Assembly (NCBI GenBank): GCA_900320815.1
Contig: ONTY01000030.1
Span: 1-9,229 of the forward strand
Reading direction: 5' to 3'
DNA length: 9,229 nt
Source: an uncultured Pseudomonadota bacterium
GTDB lineage: Bacteria > Pseudomonadota > Gammaproteobacteria > Burkholderiales > Burkholderiaceae_C
The translations under genes and the position numbers were made by a program. The notes under the pieces were generated by a model. That model made no database searches. It had not been told where the DNA came from and worked only from the letters and a program-made list of their open reading frames with translations. Shown one piece after another: positions 1 through 5,969 of this stretch. The stretch's first letter is position 1, and every line of letters starts with the position of its first letter.

Positions 1-1079
1 CGTTGGCTGCGCCGCAGCTGCGCGACGGCGAGTTTCATGGCCTGCCCATGCGCATCGCCTGGCTGCGCGTGGCCATCGGCGGCGGGCACCACGCACTGGT
101 GCAAGTGGCCGAAGCGCGCGAAAAACGCCGCGTACTCGCCACCGAAATCATCAAAGGCGTGATGCTGCCGCAGCTAAGCGTCATGCCGCTGACCGTGCTG
201 CTTGTATGGCTGGCGCTGGCACGCGGCCTGCGCCCACTGGCTGCACTGCAAGCGCGCATCCGCCGCCGCCGCCCAGATGACCTGAGCGCGCTGGACACGC
301 GCGCCGTGCCGCAAGAACTCGTCCCCCTGGTGCTTGCCATCAACGGGCTGCTAAAGCGGCTGAATCGCTCCATCCAAACGCAAAAACGCTTTCTCGCCGA
401 CGCCGCGCACCAGCTCAAAACCCCACTCGCTGGCCTGCGCATGCAGGCTGAACTGGCGCTGCGCGAAGACACCGGCGCCGACGATGTCAAAGCATCCCTG
501 GAACAAATTGGCCACGCCAGCGCACGCGCCACCCACACCGTGCAGCAGCTGCTGGCGCTGGCGCGCGCCGAAAGCGGTCTGGGCATCATGGCGCGCCAGA
601 GCGTTGACCTTGCACAGCTGGCGCGCGAAGTCGTGCTGGAGGCCGTGCCCGCCGCGCTGGCGCAGCACATTGACCTGGGCTACGAAGGCCCAGACGCCGG
701 TGACTGGCGCCTGCAGCGCCACGGCAACGCCGTGTTGCTCAAAGAGATGCTGCGCAACCTCGTCGACAACGCCATGCGCTACGCCGGCGCCGCCCGCGCG
801 CCGGGCGAGGCCTGCGTCACGGTGCAAGTGGACGCCGCCCCGCCCGGCGGCGGCATCGCCATTCGCGTGTGCGACAACGGCCCCGGCATTCCCAAAGAAG
901 AGCGCCAGCTCATCTTCCAGCCCTTCTGGCGTGCGCTGGGCAGCGGCACCGAAGGCACCGGACTGGGGCTGAACATCGTGCTGGAAATCGCCCGCCAGCA
1001 CCACGCCAGCGTCCACCTGCACGAAGCGCAGCCTGGCGCCACACCCCCCGGTGCCTGCTTCGCCATCCGCTTCAAATAA
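1..1079 (+). CDS. Sensor histidine kinase, TctE/QseC-like, C-terminal part (5' end outside window)
   Basis: This is an inner-membrane two-component sensor kinase that autophosphorylates on histidine and passes phosphate to a response regulator. Counting from the TTG at position 3, residues 1-54 match the end of a 2CSK_N-type periplasmic sensor domain (the ALVQVAEAREKRR stretch). A membrane helix lies at about 55-74, followed by a short HAMP-like linker. The H-box AAHQLKTPLAG has the phospho-accepting histidine at 136. The N-box RNLVDNAMRY (251-260), G1 box DNGPGI (291-296), F box FQPFW (305-309) and G2 box GTGLGLN (318-324) form a complete HATPase domain. The frame is open to the left edge and lacks the first membrane helix, so the TTG is not the true start. 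The partner regulator would normally sit next to it upstream, outside the window. The ligand is unknown. TctE-like proteins often sense tricarboxylates, but that cannot be read here. Confidence 0.93.
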   Translation, partial: LAAPQLRDGEFHGLPMRIAWLRVAIGGGHHALVQVAEAREKRRVLATEIIKGVMLPQLSVMPLTVLLVWLALARGLRPLAALQARIRRRRPDDLSALDTRAVPQELVPLVLAINGLLKRLNRSIQTQKRFLADAAHQLKTPLAGLRMQAELALREDTGADDVKASLEQIGHASARATHTVQQLLALARAESGLGIMARQSVDLAQLAREVVLEAVPAALAQHIDLGYEGPDAGDWRLQRHGNAVLLKEMLRNLVDNAMRYAGAARAPGEACVTVQVDAAPPGGGIAIRVCDNGPGIPKEERQLIFQPFWRALGSGTEGTGLGLNIVLEIARQHHASVHLHEAQPGATPPGACFAIRFK

Positions 1080-1122
1080 TCAAATACTCTCCAAGCTACT
1101 TTTTTAGTGCCCGCAAACAATA

Positions 1123-1156
1123 AGGGCAAGGACGAGATACTCATCATCCTTGCCCT
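1123..1156. terminator. Hairpin between convergent genes, possible terminator
   Basis: A perfect 10-base inverted repeat (AGGGCAAGGA / TCCTTGCCCT, arms 1123-1132 and 1147-1156) has a 14-base loop, with two more possible pairs inside it. It lies 43 bases after the kinase stop and 27 bases after the end of the minus-strand DUF6806-like gene. Neither side has a good T run. Read on the minus strand, TTATTGTTT follows the stem, which is a weak tract. A role in ending one or both convergent transcripts is inferred from position. Confidence 0.45.
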
Positions 1157-1183
1157 ACTGATGTATGCCGTATGCAGCGCGCC

Positions 1184-1816
1184 TCAATGCAGGCGGCGCG
1201 GCGTGTAGCGGCTGCCACCGCCGCCACCGCGCTGCGGCGGACGCCCCAAATCCAGCGAATGCGCCAGCGCGCTGTAGCGCCCTTCAAACAGGCGATCCAC
1301 CTCAGCGACCACGCCGCCCAACTCACCCTCCTCAAAATGGCGCGCCATCAGCGCCACCAAATCTTCCACCAGCAAATTGCGCTGCGCCTGCATGATGGCC
1401 GCTGGCGTCGGCCCGACAAACAGCAGCACAAAATCATCGCGCGCTTCACGCTCCTCGTCCGCCTCGTCTTCGTCGTCATCATCATCTTCATAAAAACTCG
1501 CGTCGTAAAACGTCACCTCAATGGGCGCGCCCTCGGCGCTCACTTCGTTGAGATTCATGCACAAATCATCGAGCTGCGCGCGAAAATCCTCCCCGCCGCG
1601 CACCGTCCAGCACATATGCAGCGTATGGTTCGGCACCTCAAAGCTGATGCCCGGCTCATCTTCATACAGGCTCTCGGCACCATCGGCCAAAGACGCCGCA
1701 CCCGCATATTTCCACAGCGGCTGCAGCGCCTCCTGCAAAGTCTTGAAACCCACGTCGGGGCGGATTTTCACGTCGCCATGCACGTGAATCTCAAAAGGTG
1801 TGTCTTCGTAGTTCAT
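1184..1816 (-). CDS. DUF6806-like small acidic protein
   Basis: This is a soluble protein of 210 residues with no signal peptide or membrane segment. Its sequence (FEIHVHGDVKIRPDV near the N-terminus, LQPLWKYAGA at 31-40, LADGAESLYEDEPGI at 43-57, HMCWTV at 67-72, FVLLFVGPTPAAIM at 129-142) matches my recollection of the betaproteobacterial DUF6806 family, whose function is unknown. Residues 110-128 are a nearly pure Asp/Glu tract, probably a disordered acidic loop between two folded halves. The tail (191-210) is Gly/Arg-rich. The ATG at 1816 is chosen over the open frame reaching 1969 because an AAGGA ribosome site lies 8 bases upstream and the family-like sequence begins here. The longer version would add an atypical 51-residue leader. 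The gene stands alone on its strand, convergent with the kinase. Family assignment is from memory. Function is unknown. Confidence 0.85.
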   Translation of the reverse strand: MNYEDTPFEIHVHGDVKIRPDVGFKTLQEALQPLWKYAGAASLADGAESLYEDEPGISFEVPNHTLHMCWTVRGGEDFRAQLDDLCMNLNEVSAEGAPIEVTFYDASFYEDDDDDEDEADEEREARDDFVLLFVGPTPAAIMQAQRNLLVEDLVALMARHFEEGELGGVVAEVDRLFEGRYSALAHSLDLGRPPQRGGGGGSRYTPRRLH

Positions 1817-1824
1817 GGCGATAT

Positions 1825-1829
1825 TCCTT
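1825..1829 (-). promoter_or_regulatory. Ribosome binding site fixing the DUF6806-like start
   Basis: AAGGA on the minus strand lies 8 bases before the ATG at 1816. It selects this start over earlier in-frame starts up to 1969. Confidence 0.75.
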
Positions 1830-2016
1830 GGCTCAAAAAAATAATCTGCTGCCGGCCATGCTGGCGCCAGATTTTCATGTGCGCCGTGCGTGCGAAGCAA
1901 CAGCGGCGCAGTGTAGCGCGCAGTGCGCCCCACCTGTGCCTGCACGCGCCGGTATCGCCATCTCCACAACTCGCAAGAGTATCCTCAACTTGCCCGCGAA
2001 ATACACCGGCAAACAG

Positions 2017-2070
2017 AGTTTAGAGTAAATAGTATATAAATCTCTTTAAATACCCGACACTATAAATCTT
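2017..2070. promoter_or_regulatory. AT-rich patch, probable divergent promoter region
   Basis: This is the most AT-rich stretch of the left half of the window, surrounded by GC-rich DNA, between two divergent genes. It contains -10-like hexamers on both strands: TATAAA at 2061-2066 on the plus strand, and TATACT (reverse of 2031-2036) and TATAGT (reverse of 2059-2064) on the minus strand. None has a convincing -35 at 16-18 bases. The call therefore rests on composition and position, and exact start sites are not assigned. Confidence 0.35.
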
Positions 2071-2079
2071 GCTTACCCG

Positions 2080-2091
2080 CAGCGTACGCTG
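2080..2091. repeat. Perfect 12-base palindrome CAGCGTACGCTG
   Basis: This self-complementary 12-mer is followed by TTTTT on the plus strand. It lies just beyond the AT-rich patch, between divergent genes, where a dimeric regulator could bind. As an RNA hairpin it would have only four pairs around a four-base loop, so a terminator is unlikely. An operator role is inferred from symmetry and place only. Confidence 0.35.
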
Positions 2092-2346
2092 TTTTTAGCG
2101 CAATACCCACCGTAATGCGTACACACCCTGCACACCCTGCACATGGCGCCAGCGGCCTTTTCGCGCTTTTCGCGTCATTTTGAAGCTGCATTTTCTCGTG
2201 CACCTTCGCGCGCTGCGCGGCATCAGCCTTTTTCAGCAATTGCGCGCACAAGCGCGCAGACGCGCCTCGGCGCGGCCTTTGCTGCGCCTTTGCGTATGCT
2301 CCGCGCCTTTTGCCGTTTTGCCTTCGCGCCCGCCTGGAACACCGCC

Positions 2347-3300
2347 ATGCCCGCCCCGCAGCCTGATACCCCCTCTGATACCGCCAACGCTTTCAACACC
2401 TTCCCGCTCAACGCACCCGCGCTGGCGGCGCAGCGCAGCAAGTGGTCACTGCGCTTTGAGCTGCTGCGCGTGTGGCCGCCGTATGGCTGGATGGTGCTGA
2501 TATGGCCCACGCTAGCGGCGCTGTGTCTGGCAGCACGCGGCTGGCCGGGCGTGCATCTGTTTGCCGTGTTTGCGCTTGGCTCAGTGCTCATGCACGGTGC
2601 GGGCTGCTGCGTCAACGACGTGGCCGACCGCGACTTTGACCGCTGCGTCAAACGCACCATTGCGCGCCCGGTAACGAGCGGGCAATTGAGCGTGTGCGAC
2701 GCGCTGGCCACGGGCGCGGCAGTTTCCATTTTCTGCTTTTGCATGGCGCTGACAACAAACTGGCTGCTCGTCATTTGGAGTGTGCCCGCGCTGCTCATCA
2801 CCATCGCCTACCCGTTTAGCAAGCGCTTTTTTGCCATGCCGCAGGCGGTGCTGGGAGCGGCGTTTGGTTTTGGCATTCCAATGGCGTTTGCCGCCGTGCA
2901 CGGCAGCGTGCCGATTGAAGCGCTGTGGCTGTATCTGGGAAAAATCGCACTCGTGCTGGGCTACGACACGGAATATGCAATGGTGGACCGCGAGGATGAT
3001 TTGAAAATCGGCCTGAAAACCACCGCCATTACCCTGGGGCGCTTTGACGTGGCGGGAATTATGGCGTTTTTCTGCACCTATTGGCTGGTATGGCTGGCGG
3101 TGATTGCGCGGCACATGGCGGCGCACCCGCCCGCGCACCCGTGGACGGTATATCTTGGTTTTGCGGCGGCGGCGGCGCAGATTGTGTGGCACTATTTTTT
3201 GATTCGCACCCGCACGCGCGCCGGCTGCTTCAAAGCATTTTGTCGCAGCCCGGGCATCAGTTTTGCCGTGTTTGCCGGGCTGGTGCTGGCGTATGTGTGA
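2347..3300 (+). CDS. ubiA: 4-hydroxybenzoate polyprenyltransferase UbiA
   Basis: UbiA attaches the polyprenyl chain to 4-hydroxybenzoate, the first membrane step of ubiquinone synthesis. The 317-residue product is a polytopic membrane protein. The first Asp-rich motif, NDVADRDFDRCVKRTIARP, is at 90-108, and the second, GYDTEYAMVDREDDLKIGLK, at about 205-224. Both bind Mg-prenyl diphosphate, and all their acidic residues are present. WPPYGWMVLIWPTLAAL at 43-59 is the usual first helix. I chose the ATG at 2347, with a weak GGA 8 bases upstream, because the length then fits the family (E. coli UbiA is about 290). The frame is open back to an ATG at 2143, but those 68 residues are Ala/Arg-rich and unlike known UbiA N-termini. 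The residues before the first helix (about 1-40) are still somewhat longer than usual. It is the first gene of a run with the next two genes, 12 and 10 bases apart. Confidence 0.94.
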   Translation: MPAPQPDTPSDTANAFNTFPLNAPALAAQRSKWSLRFELLRVWPPYGWMVLIWPTLAALCLAARGWPGVHLFAVFALGSVLMHGAGCCVNDVADRDFDRCVKRTIARPVTSGQLSVCDALATGAAVSIFCFCMALTTNWLLVIWSVPALLITIAYPFSKRFFAMPQAVLGAAFGFGIPMAFAAVHGSVPIEALWLYLGKIALVLGYDTEYAMVDREDDLKIGLKTTAITLGRFDVAGIMAFFCTYWLVWLAVIARHMAAHPPAHPWTVYLGFAAAAAQIVWHYFLIRTRTRAGCFKAFCRSPGISFAVFAGLVLAYV

Positions 3301-3312
3301 AAGAAGGCAGCC

Positions 3313-3615
3313 ATGAAAAAACTCAAGCGGCGAGTCAAAACGCTGGCGGCACTGCTGCTGGCCGTGGGCGTGGCAGCAGCGTTTGTGCTCTGGCGCATTG
3401 GCGGCGAGCGCGGCAGCATCCAGCAGCTTTGCGCGGCAGCGCCCGGCATGACGCTGGCGCAACTCAACACTGAAATTGAAAAGCGCGCCCTGCGCGCCAT
3501 TTTTGACAAAGGCAGCGCCATCGTCCACGGCAAAAAAACCTTTGGCCGCGTGGTGTGCTTGATTGACTATGAAGGCGACGCGGTGAAAAAAGCCGTTTTC
3601 AACGTGGCGGACTGA
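3313..3615 (+). CDS. Small membrane-anchored or exported protein of unknown function
   Basis: The product has 100 residues. It begins with a basic stretch (KKLKRRVK) and a hydrophobic helix at about 10-28, giving a signal anchor or an uncleaved signal sequence. The remaining 70 residues should face the periplasm and contain two cysteines (C40, C82) that could form a disulfide. The pattern APGMT at 43-47 followed by a helix, then GRVVCLIDYEGDAVKKAVF (78-96), loosely recalls small periplasmic BamE-like folds, but this is only a resemblance. A GAAGG ribosome site lies 5 bases before the ATG. The gene sits 12 bases after ubiA and 10 before the TRIC channel gene, so co-transcription is likely. I do not recognise the family and assign no function. 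Confidence 0.75.
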   Translation: MKKLKRRVKTLAALLLAVGVAAAFVLWRIGGERGSIQQLCAAAPGMTLAQLNTEIEKRALRAIFDKGSAIVHGKKTFGRVVCLIDYEGDAVKKAVFNVAD

Positions 3616-3625
3616 AACAAACACC

Positions 3626-4291
3626 ATGCCTGCAGCACAAACCTTCATTATTGCGCTGGAACTGGTTGGCACCGCCGCCTTTGCCGCCTCCGGCGCGCAA
3701 ATGGGCGTGCGCCGGAACATGGATATTCTCGGCGTGCTGGTGCTGGCGCTCACCACGGCGCTGGGCGGCGGCGTGCTGCGCGACGTGATTTTGGGCATTC
3801 ACCCGCCGCGCATGTTTGAAAATGGCGTGTATGCAGCCGTGGCGCTGGCGGTGGGGCTGGCGCTGTTTTTCGCCGTGCGCTGGCGTGTGCGCCACCCACG
3901 GCGCATCAGCGTGGCGTGGTTGCGCGCGTATGACCGCACGCTTAATTTTCTGGACGCGCTGGGGCTGGGCATTTTCACCGTCGTCGGCGTAAATACCGCC
4001 ATTTCCGTCAATATGGGCGGCAACGCCATGCTGCTGGTTTTTGTCGGTGTGTGCACCGGCGTGGGCGGCGGGCTGCTGCGCGATGTGCTGGCGCAGGAAA
4101 CGCCCGCCATATTTATCAAGCAGATTTACGCTTGCGCTTCGTGCGCCGGCGCGCTGCTTTATGTGTTTGCCCACGGCCTGCTGCCAGAGCCGCTGCTGGC
4201 GCTGCTCGCCACGGCGCTGGTGCTGCTGGTGCGGCTGCTGTCGCTGCGCTACGACTGGAACCTGCCACGCTGCCTGCCGCGCCGCAGGTGA
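3626..4291 (+). CDS. Trimeric intracellular cation channel (TRIC/UPF0126) family protein
   Basis: This is an inner-membrane protein of 221 residues made of two homologous halves, as in the TRIC (formerly UPF0126, YadS/YicG-like) family. Each half carries the glycine-rich signature: ALGGGVLRDVILG at 45-57 and GVGGGLLRDVLAQETPAI at 145-162. The pattern fits seven membrane helices (two three-helix repeats plus one). Structurally studied prokaryotic members form trimeric potassium-permeable channels. The role here is inferred from family, and the physiological ion is not readable from sequence. No clear ribosome site precedes the ATG. The 10-base gap after the previous gene suggests translational coupling. 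The short basic C-terminus (CLPRRR) would lie in the cytoplasm or on the membrane face. It is the last gene of the ubiA run. Confidence 0.9.
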   Translation: MPAAQTFIIALELVGTAAFAASGAQMGVRRNMDILGVLVLALTTALGGGVLRDVILGIHPPRMFENGVYAAVALAVGLALFFAVRWRVRHPRRISVAWLRAYDRTLNFLDALGLGIFTVVGVNTAISVNMGGNAMLLVFVGVCTGVGGGLLRDVLAQETPAIFIKQIYACASCAGALLYVFAHGLLPEPLLALLATALVLLVRLLSLRYDWNLPRCLPRRR

Positions 4292-4297
4292 GGCGGC

Positions 4298-4327
4298 TTG
4301 CCCCGCCTGCCCCCCCTGTGCCACAAT
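4298..4327 (+). promoter_or_regulatory. Weak sigma-70-like promoter candidate for the toxin-antitoxin genes
   Basis: TTGCCC (4298-4303) and CACAAT (4322-4327) are 18 bases apart, each matching 4 of 6 consensus bases. They lie 35 bases before the antitoxin ATG. The 71-base gap after the TRIC gene leaves room for a promoter. This is inference from pattern and spacing. Confidence 0.3.
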
Positions 4328-4362
4328 GAGGCGGCGCGTGAACAGTAACCGAGGAGAGTGAG

Positions 4363-4599
4363 ATGTCGAACGCAACACTTGCCGACCTGCGCCATGACGC
4401 CACTGCGCTGCTCTACCAGATGCCAGAGGGTGTGCTGGCGTCCATGATTGCCTTTATGAAGGAGTTTGCCGAACGCTCTACAAACAAGGAGCATATTGCG
4501 CTCCGTCCTCCAGGGTTTGCTGCCGGAGAGTTTGTTCTGCCCGATGACTTTGATGCGGACAACGAATTGATTGCGGATTTATTTGAAGGCAAGCAATGA
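4363..4599 (+). CDS. Antitoxin of a VapBC-type toxin-antitoxin pair
   Basis: The product is an acidic protein of 78 residues directly upstream of a PIN-domain toxin, with its stop overlapping the toxin start (ATGA at 4596-4599). An N-terminal helical region (about 5-37, with QMPEGVLASMIAFMKEF) is followed by a linker and an acidic tail, GEFVLPDDFDADNELIADLF at 55-74. This layout recalls DUF2281-type and related antitoxins that pair with this PIN subgroup. Their tail, with a DDFD-like motif, wraps the toxin active site. An AGGAG ribosome site lies 6 bases before the ATG. Antitoxins of this kind usually repress their own promoter together with the toxin, but no operator was identified. The antitoxin role rests mainly on gene arrangement, and the subfamily is uncertain. 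Confidence 0.8.
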   Translation: MSNATLADLRHDATALLYQMPEGVLASMIAFMKEFAERSTNKEHIALRPPGFAAGEFVLPDDFDADNELIADLFEGKQ

Positions 4600-4997
4600 G
4601 TTTTTTGCTGGATACGCACATCTTGCTCTGGTATGCGACCGATGATGGCAAGCTGTCCAAAAAGGCAAAGGACTTGATTTTCAATGCAGACGGCGTGTAT
4701 TGCAGTATTGTTTCCGCTTGGGAAGTTGCCATCAAGTACAAGCTGAATTCTGCAAAAATGCCGGTTTCAGGAAGGCAGTTTTTTGAATATGTTCGCAGGT
4801 TTGGCTGCGGCTTGCTGACGTTCAAGGAGGAGCACGTTTTGGCGCTTGACAGCCTTCATCTTGCGCCCGGGGCAAAAGAACACCGCGCCCCGTTTGACAG
4901 GATGCTTATTTGCCAAGCTAAAACCGAGGGTATGAAACTGCTGACGCACGACGCACTGCTCCAGGGCTACGCCGAGCCATGCGCTTGTCTGGTGTGA
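4596..4997 (+). CDS. vapC: VapC-like PIN-domain toxin (ribonuclease)
   Basis: This 133-residue PIN-domain protein has the full acidic set expected for a Mg-dependent RNase: D6 in LLDTH, E43 in SAWEVAIK, D101 in HRAPFDRMLICQA and D119 in LLTHD. The length is typical of VapC proteins of the LLDTHILLW subgroup. Family members block translation by cutting tRNA or rRNA. The target here is unknown. The start overlaps the antitoxin stop by four bases, so translation is probably coupled and kept below that of the antitoxin. G+C is clearly lower than in the flanking genes: a 60-base sample at 4681-4740 has 28 G+C. No frameshift or missing catalytic residue is seen, so the toxin looks intact. The next gene starts 40 bases downstream. 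Confidence 0.92.
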   Translation: MSFLLDTHILLWYATDDGKLSKKAKDLIFNADGVYCSIVSAWEVAIKYKLNSAKMPVSGRQFFEYVRRFGCGLLTFKEEHVLALDSLHLAPGAKEHRAPFDRMLICQAKTEGMKLLTHDALLQGYAEPCACLV

Positions 4998-5037
4998 AGC
5001 TGCTGCGTTGCCTGCCGTGCAGGTGGAAATAAGCAAA

Positions 5038-5445
5038 ATGCTGGCGTGGTTTGCCTTTGTGTATGCCGTGGCGGTGATTGTTATTTTTGCTGGATACTTT
5101 ATCCTCGGCCCGGCGGCGGAGGGTACGGTGGAATTCCGTGATGAGGCGTTTATTTACCAAAACAATTTATACACGGGATATATTGATTATTCCGTGGCAA
5201 CAGGTGTAGAGCTGCAAAAGAAGTGGAGCGGCAAAAAACTTGTGATTTATGGTGCACCTGATATTGATTTTGTGGAAAGACATGGCCGGTGGGGATATTA
5301 TCTTCCGGGGCTACGCATGAACCGATATGAGGGGGAGTTGTGCGTGTACCCGTCGCGCAACTTTGATATTGAGGAAGTGGAGCGCGAACTGGTGCGGCGC
5401 GGTGTGCCGCGCATGCAGACGCTGAAGCTGCCGCGCCAGAGATGA
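5038..5445 (+). CDS. Single-pass membrane protein of unknown family, tandem copy 1
   Basis: The product has 135 residues. A hydrophobic helix at about 2-24 is followed by a soluble, beta-rich-looking domain of about 110 residues. It shares with the next gene a GP..G.VE region after the helix, a GYI...A.GVE strand, a W.GK.L..YG strand, and the C-terminal block PGLR.NRYEG (90-99), YPS..FDIE (104-112) and KLPR (130-133). The strand-rich pattern ending in a helix could be a PH-like fold, but this is a guess. I do not recognise the family. The ATG at 5038 is preferred, with AGGTGG about 11 bases upstream. A TTG at 5008 would add ten residues before the helix. The gene follows the toxin by 40 bases and precedes copy 2 by 4 bases, so all are probably co-transcribed. 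It is markedly AT-rich for this window (23 of 60 G+C at 5161-5220). Confidence 0.8.
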   Translation: MLAWFAFVYAVAVIVIFAGYFILGPAAEGTVEFRDEAFIYQNNLYTGYIDYSVATGVELQKKWSGKKLVIYGAPDIDFVERHGRWGYYLPGLRMNRYEGELCVYPSRNFDIEEVERELVRRGVPRMQTLKLPRQR

Positions 5446-5449
5446 TGTG

Positions 5450-5929
5450 ATGGGCTGGTTCTTTTTTGTATGGTTTCTGGTTTTTGCTGCTGCCGCTGCC
5501 TGGTATTATGCGTTTGGCCCGGTGCCAGATGGAAAAGTGGAACTGGCGGAAGATGGCTTGTACTATCGCAACGAATATTATGGCGGCTACATTGCCTGGA
5601 ACGAGGCCAGCGGTGTGGAAATGTATCGTGGCTGGCGCGGCAAGCGGCTGACGGTCTATGGCGAGGCGCAGGTTGATTTTAAAAATGTCCCTGCTGGTTC
5701 TTATGCCGCTCCTGCCGGGCCTGCAGACATTTTTTTAATGATTTATGAAGCAGATTACCAAATGAAGCATAAAGAACCCCCACAAGGTGCCCCGGGTTTG
5801 CGGTTGAACAGATATGAAGGGCGGTTGGAGATTTATCCATCCAAACATTTTGATATTGAAAAGCTCTACCGGGATTTGCTGCTCAAGGGCGTCCCTGCCA
5901 TGCGGACGGTGAAGCTGCCGCGCGCATGA
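5450..5929 (+). CDS. Single-pass membrane protein of unknown family, tandem copy 2
   Basis: The product has 159 residues and is paralogous to the preceding gene. A hydrophobic, aromatic-rich helix lies at about 2-22, then a soluble domain. By eye, 28 of 44 residues are identical to copy 1 over the C-terminal block starting PGLR (115 onward), with NRYEG at 120-124 and FDIE at 134-137. Copy 2 has about 26 extra residues between its VDF (75-77) and that block: a small-residue Pro/Ala/Gly segment and an aromatic/charged stretch (about 80-113). The ATG at 5450 follows the copy 1 stop by only four bases and has no ribosome site of its own, so translation is likely coupled. An in-frame GTG lies just before it. 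The stop codon's last base begins the terminator stem. Function is unknown. Confidence 0.8.
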   Translation: MGWFFFVWFLVFAAAAAWYYAFGPVPDGKVELAEDGLYYRNEYYGGYIAWNEASGVEMYRGWRGKRLTVYGEAQVDFKNVPAGSYAAPAGPADIFLMIYEADYQMKHKEPPQGAPGLRLNRYEGRLEIYPSKHFDIEKLYRDLLLKGVPAMRTVKLPRA

Positions 5930-5956
5930 AAAAAGCGCCCTTCGGGGCGCTTTTTT
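5929..5956. terminator. Perfect bidirectional rho-independent terminator
   Basis: A 12-pair stem (AAAAAAGCGCCC / GGGCGCTTTTTT) closes on a TTCG tetraloop (5941-5944). Because the outer pairs are A-T, the hairpin ends in a T run on both strands. It ends the plus-strand run from the antitoxin onward and the minus-strand proC, whose stop is 14 bases away. The stem begins at the last base of the copy 2 stop codon. Confidence 0.95.
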
Positions 5957-5969
5957 GCGTCGGCAGGAT

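Larger units (their letters stand above)
1817..2346. other. Intergenic region of about 530 bases without a convincing gene
   Basis: This region separates the divergent DUF6806-like gene and ubiA. Open frames cross it on both strands, but none has both a good ribosome site and a recognisable protein. The sequence 2143-2346 is in frame with ubiA but encodes an Ala/Arg-rich stretch unlike UbiA N-termini. The minus frame 2060-2251 has only a TTG start and a basic, Ala-rich product. The region contains an AT-rich patch (about 2017-2070), a 12-base palindrome (2080-2091) and a short direct repeat (ACACCCTGC twice, about 2131-2148). A small gene or regulatory RNA cannot be excluded. Confidence 0.6.

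Noticed and set aside
1172..2023. A 283-codon plus-strand frame across the DUF6806-like gene
   Set aside because: It is an antisense shadow. The minus-strand protein has a good ribosome site and family-like sequence, while this product is a His/Arg-rich low-complexity chain.
2060..2251. A possible small minus-strand gene in the ubiA upstream region
   Set aside because: It has only a TTG start and no ribosome site, and the basic Ala-rich product is typical of spurious high-GC frames. It is kept as a remark in the intergenic entry.
2581..3798. A 405-codon minus-strand frame opposite ubiA and the following genes
   Set aside because: It is an antisense shadow spanning three well-supported plus-strand genes, with no recognisable protein features.
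5008..5037. A TTG start ten codons upstream for membrane paralog copy 1
   Set aside because: It has no ribosome site and would put polar residues before the membrane helix. The ATG at 5038 aligns with the start of copy 2.
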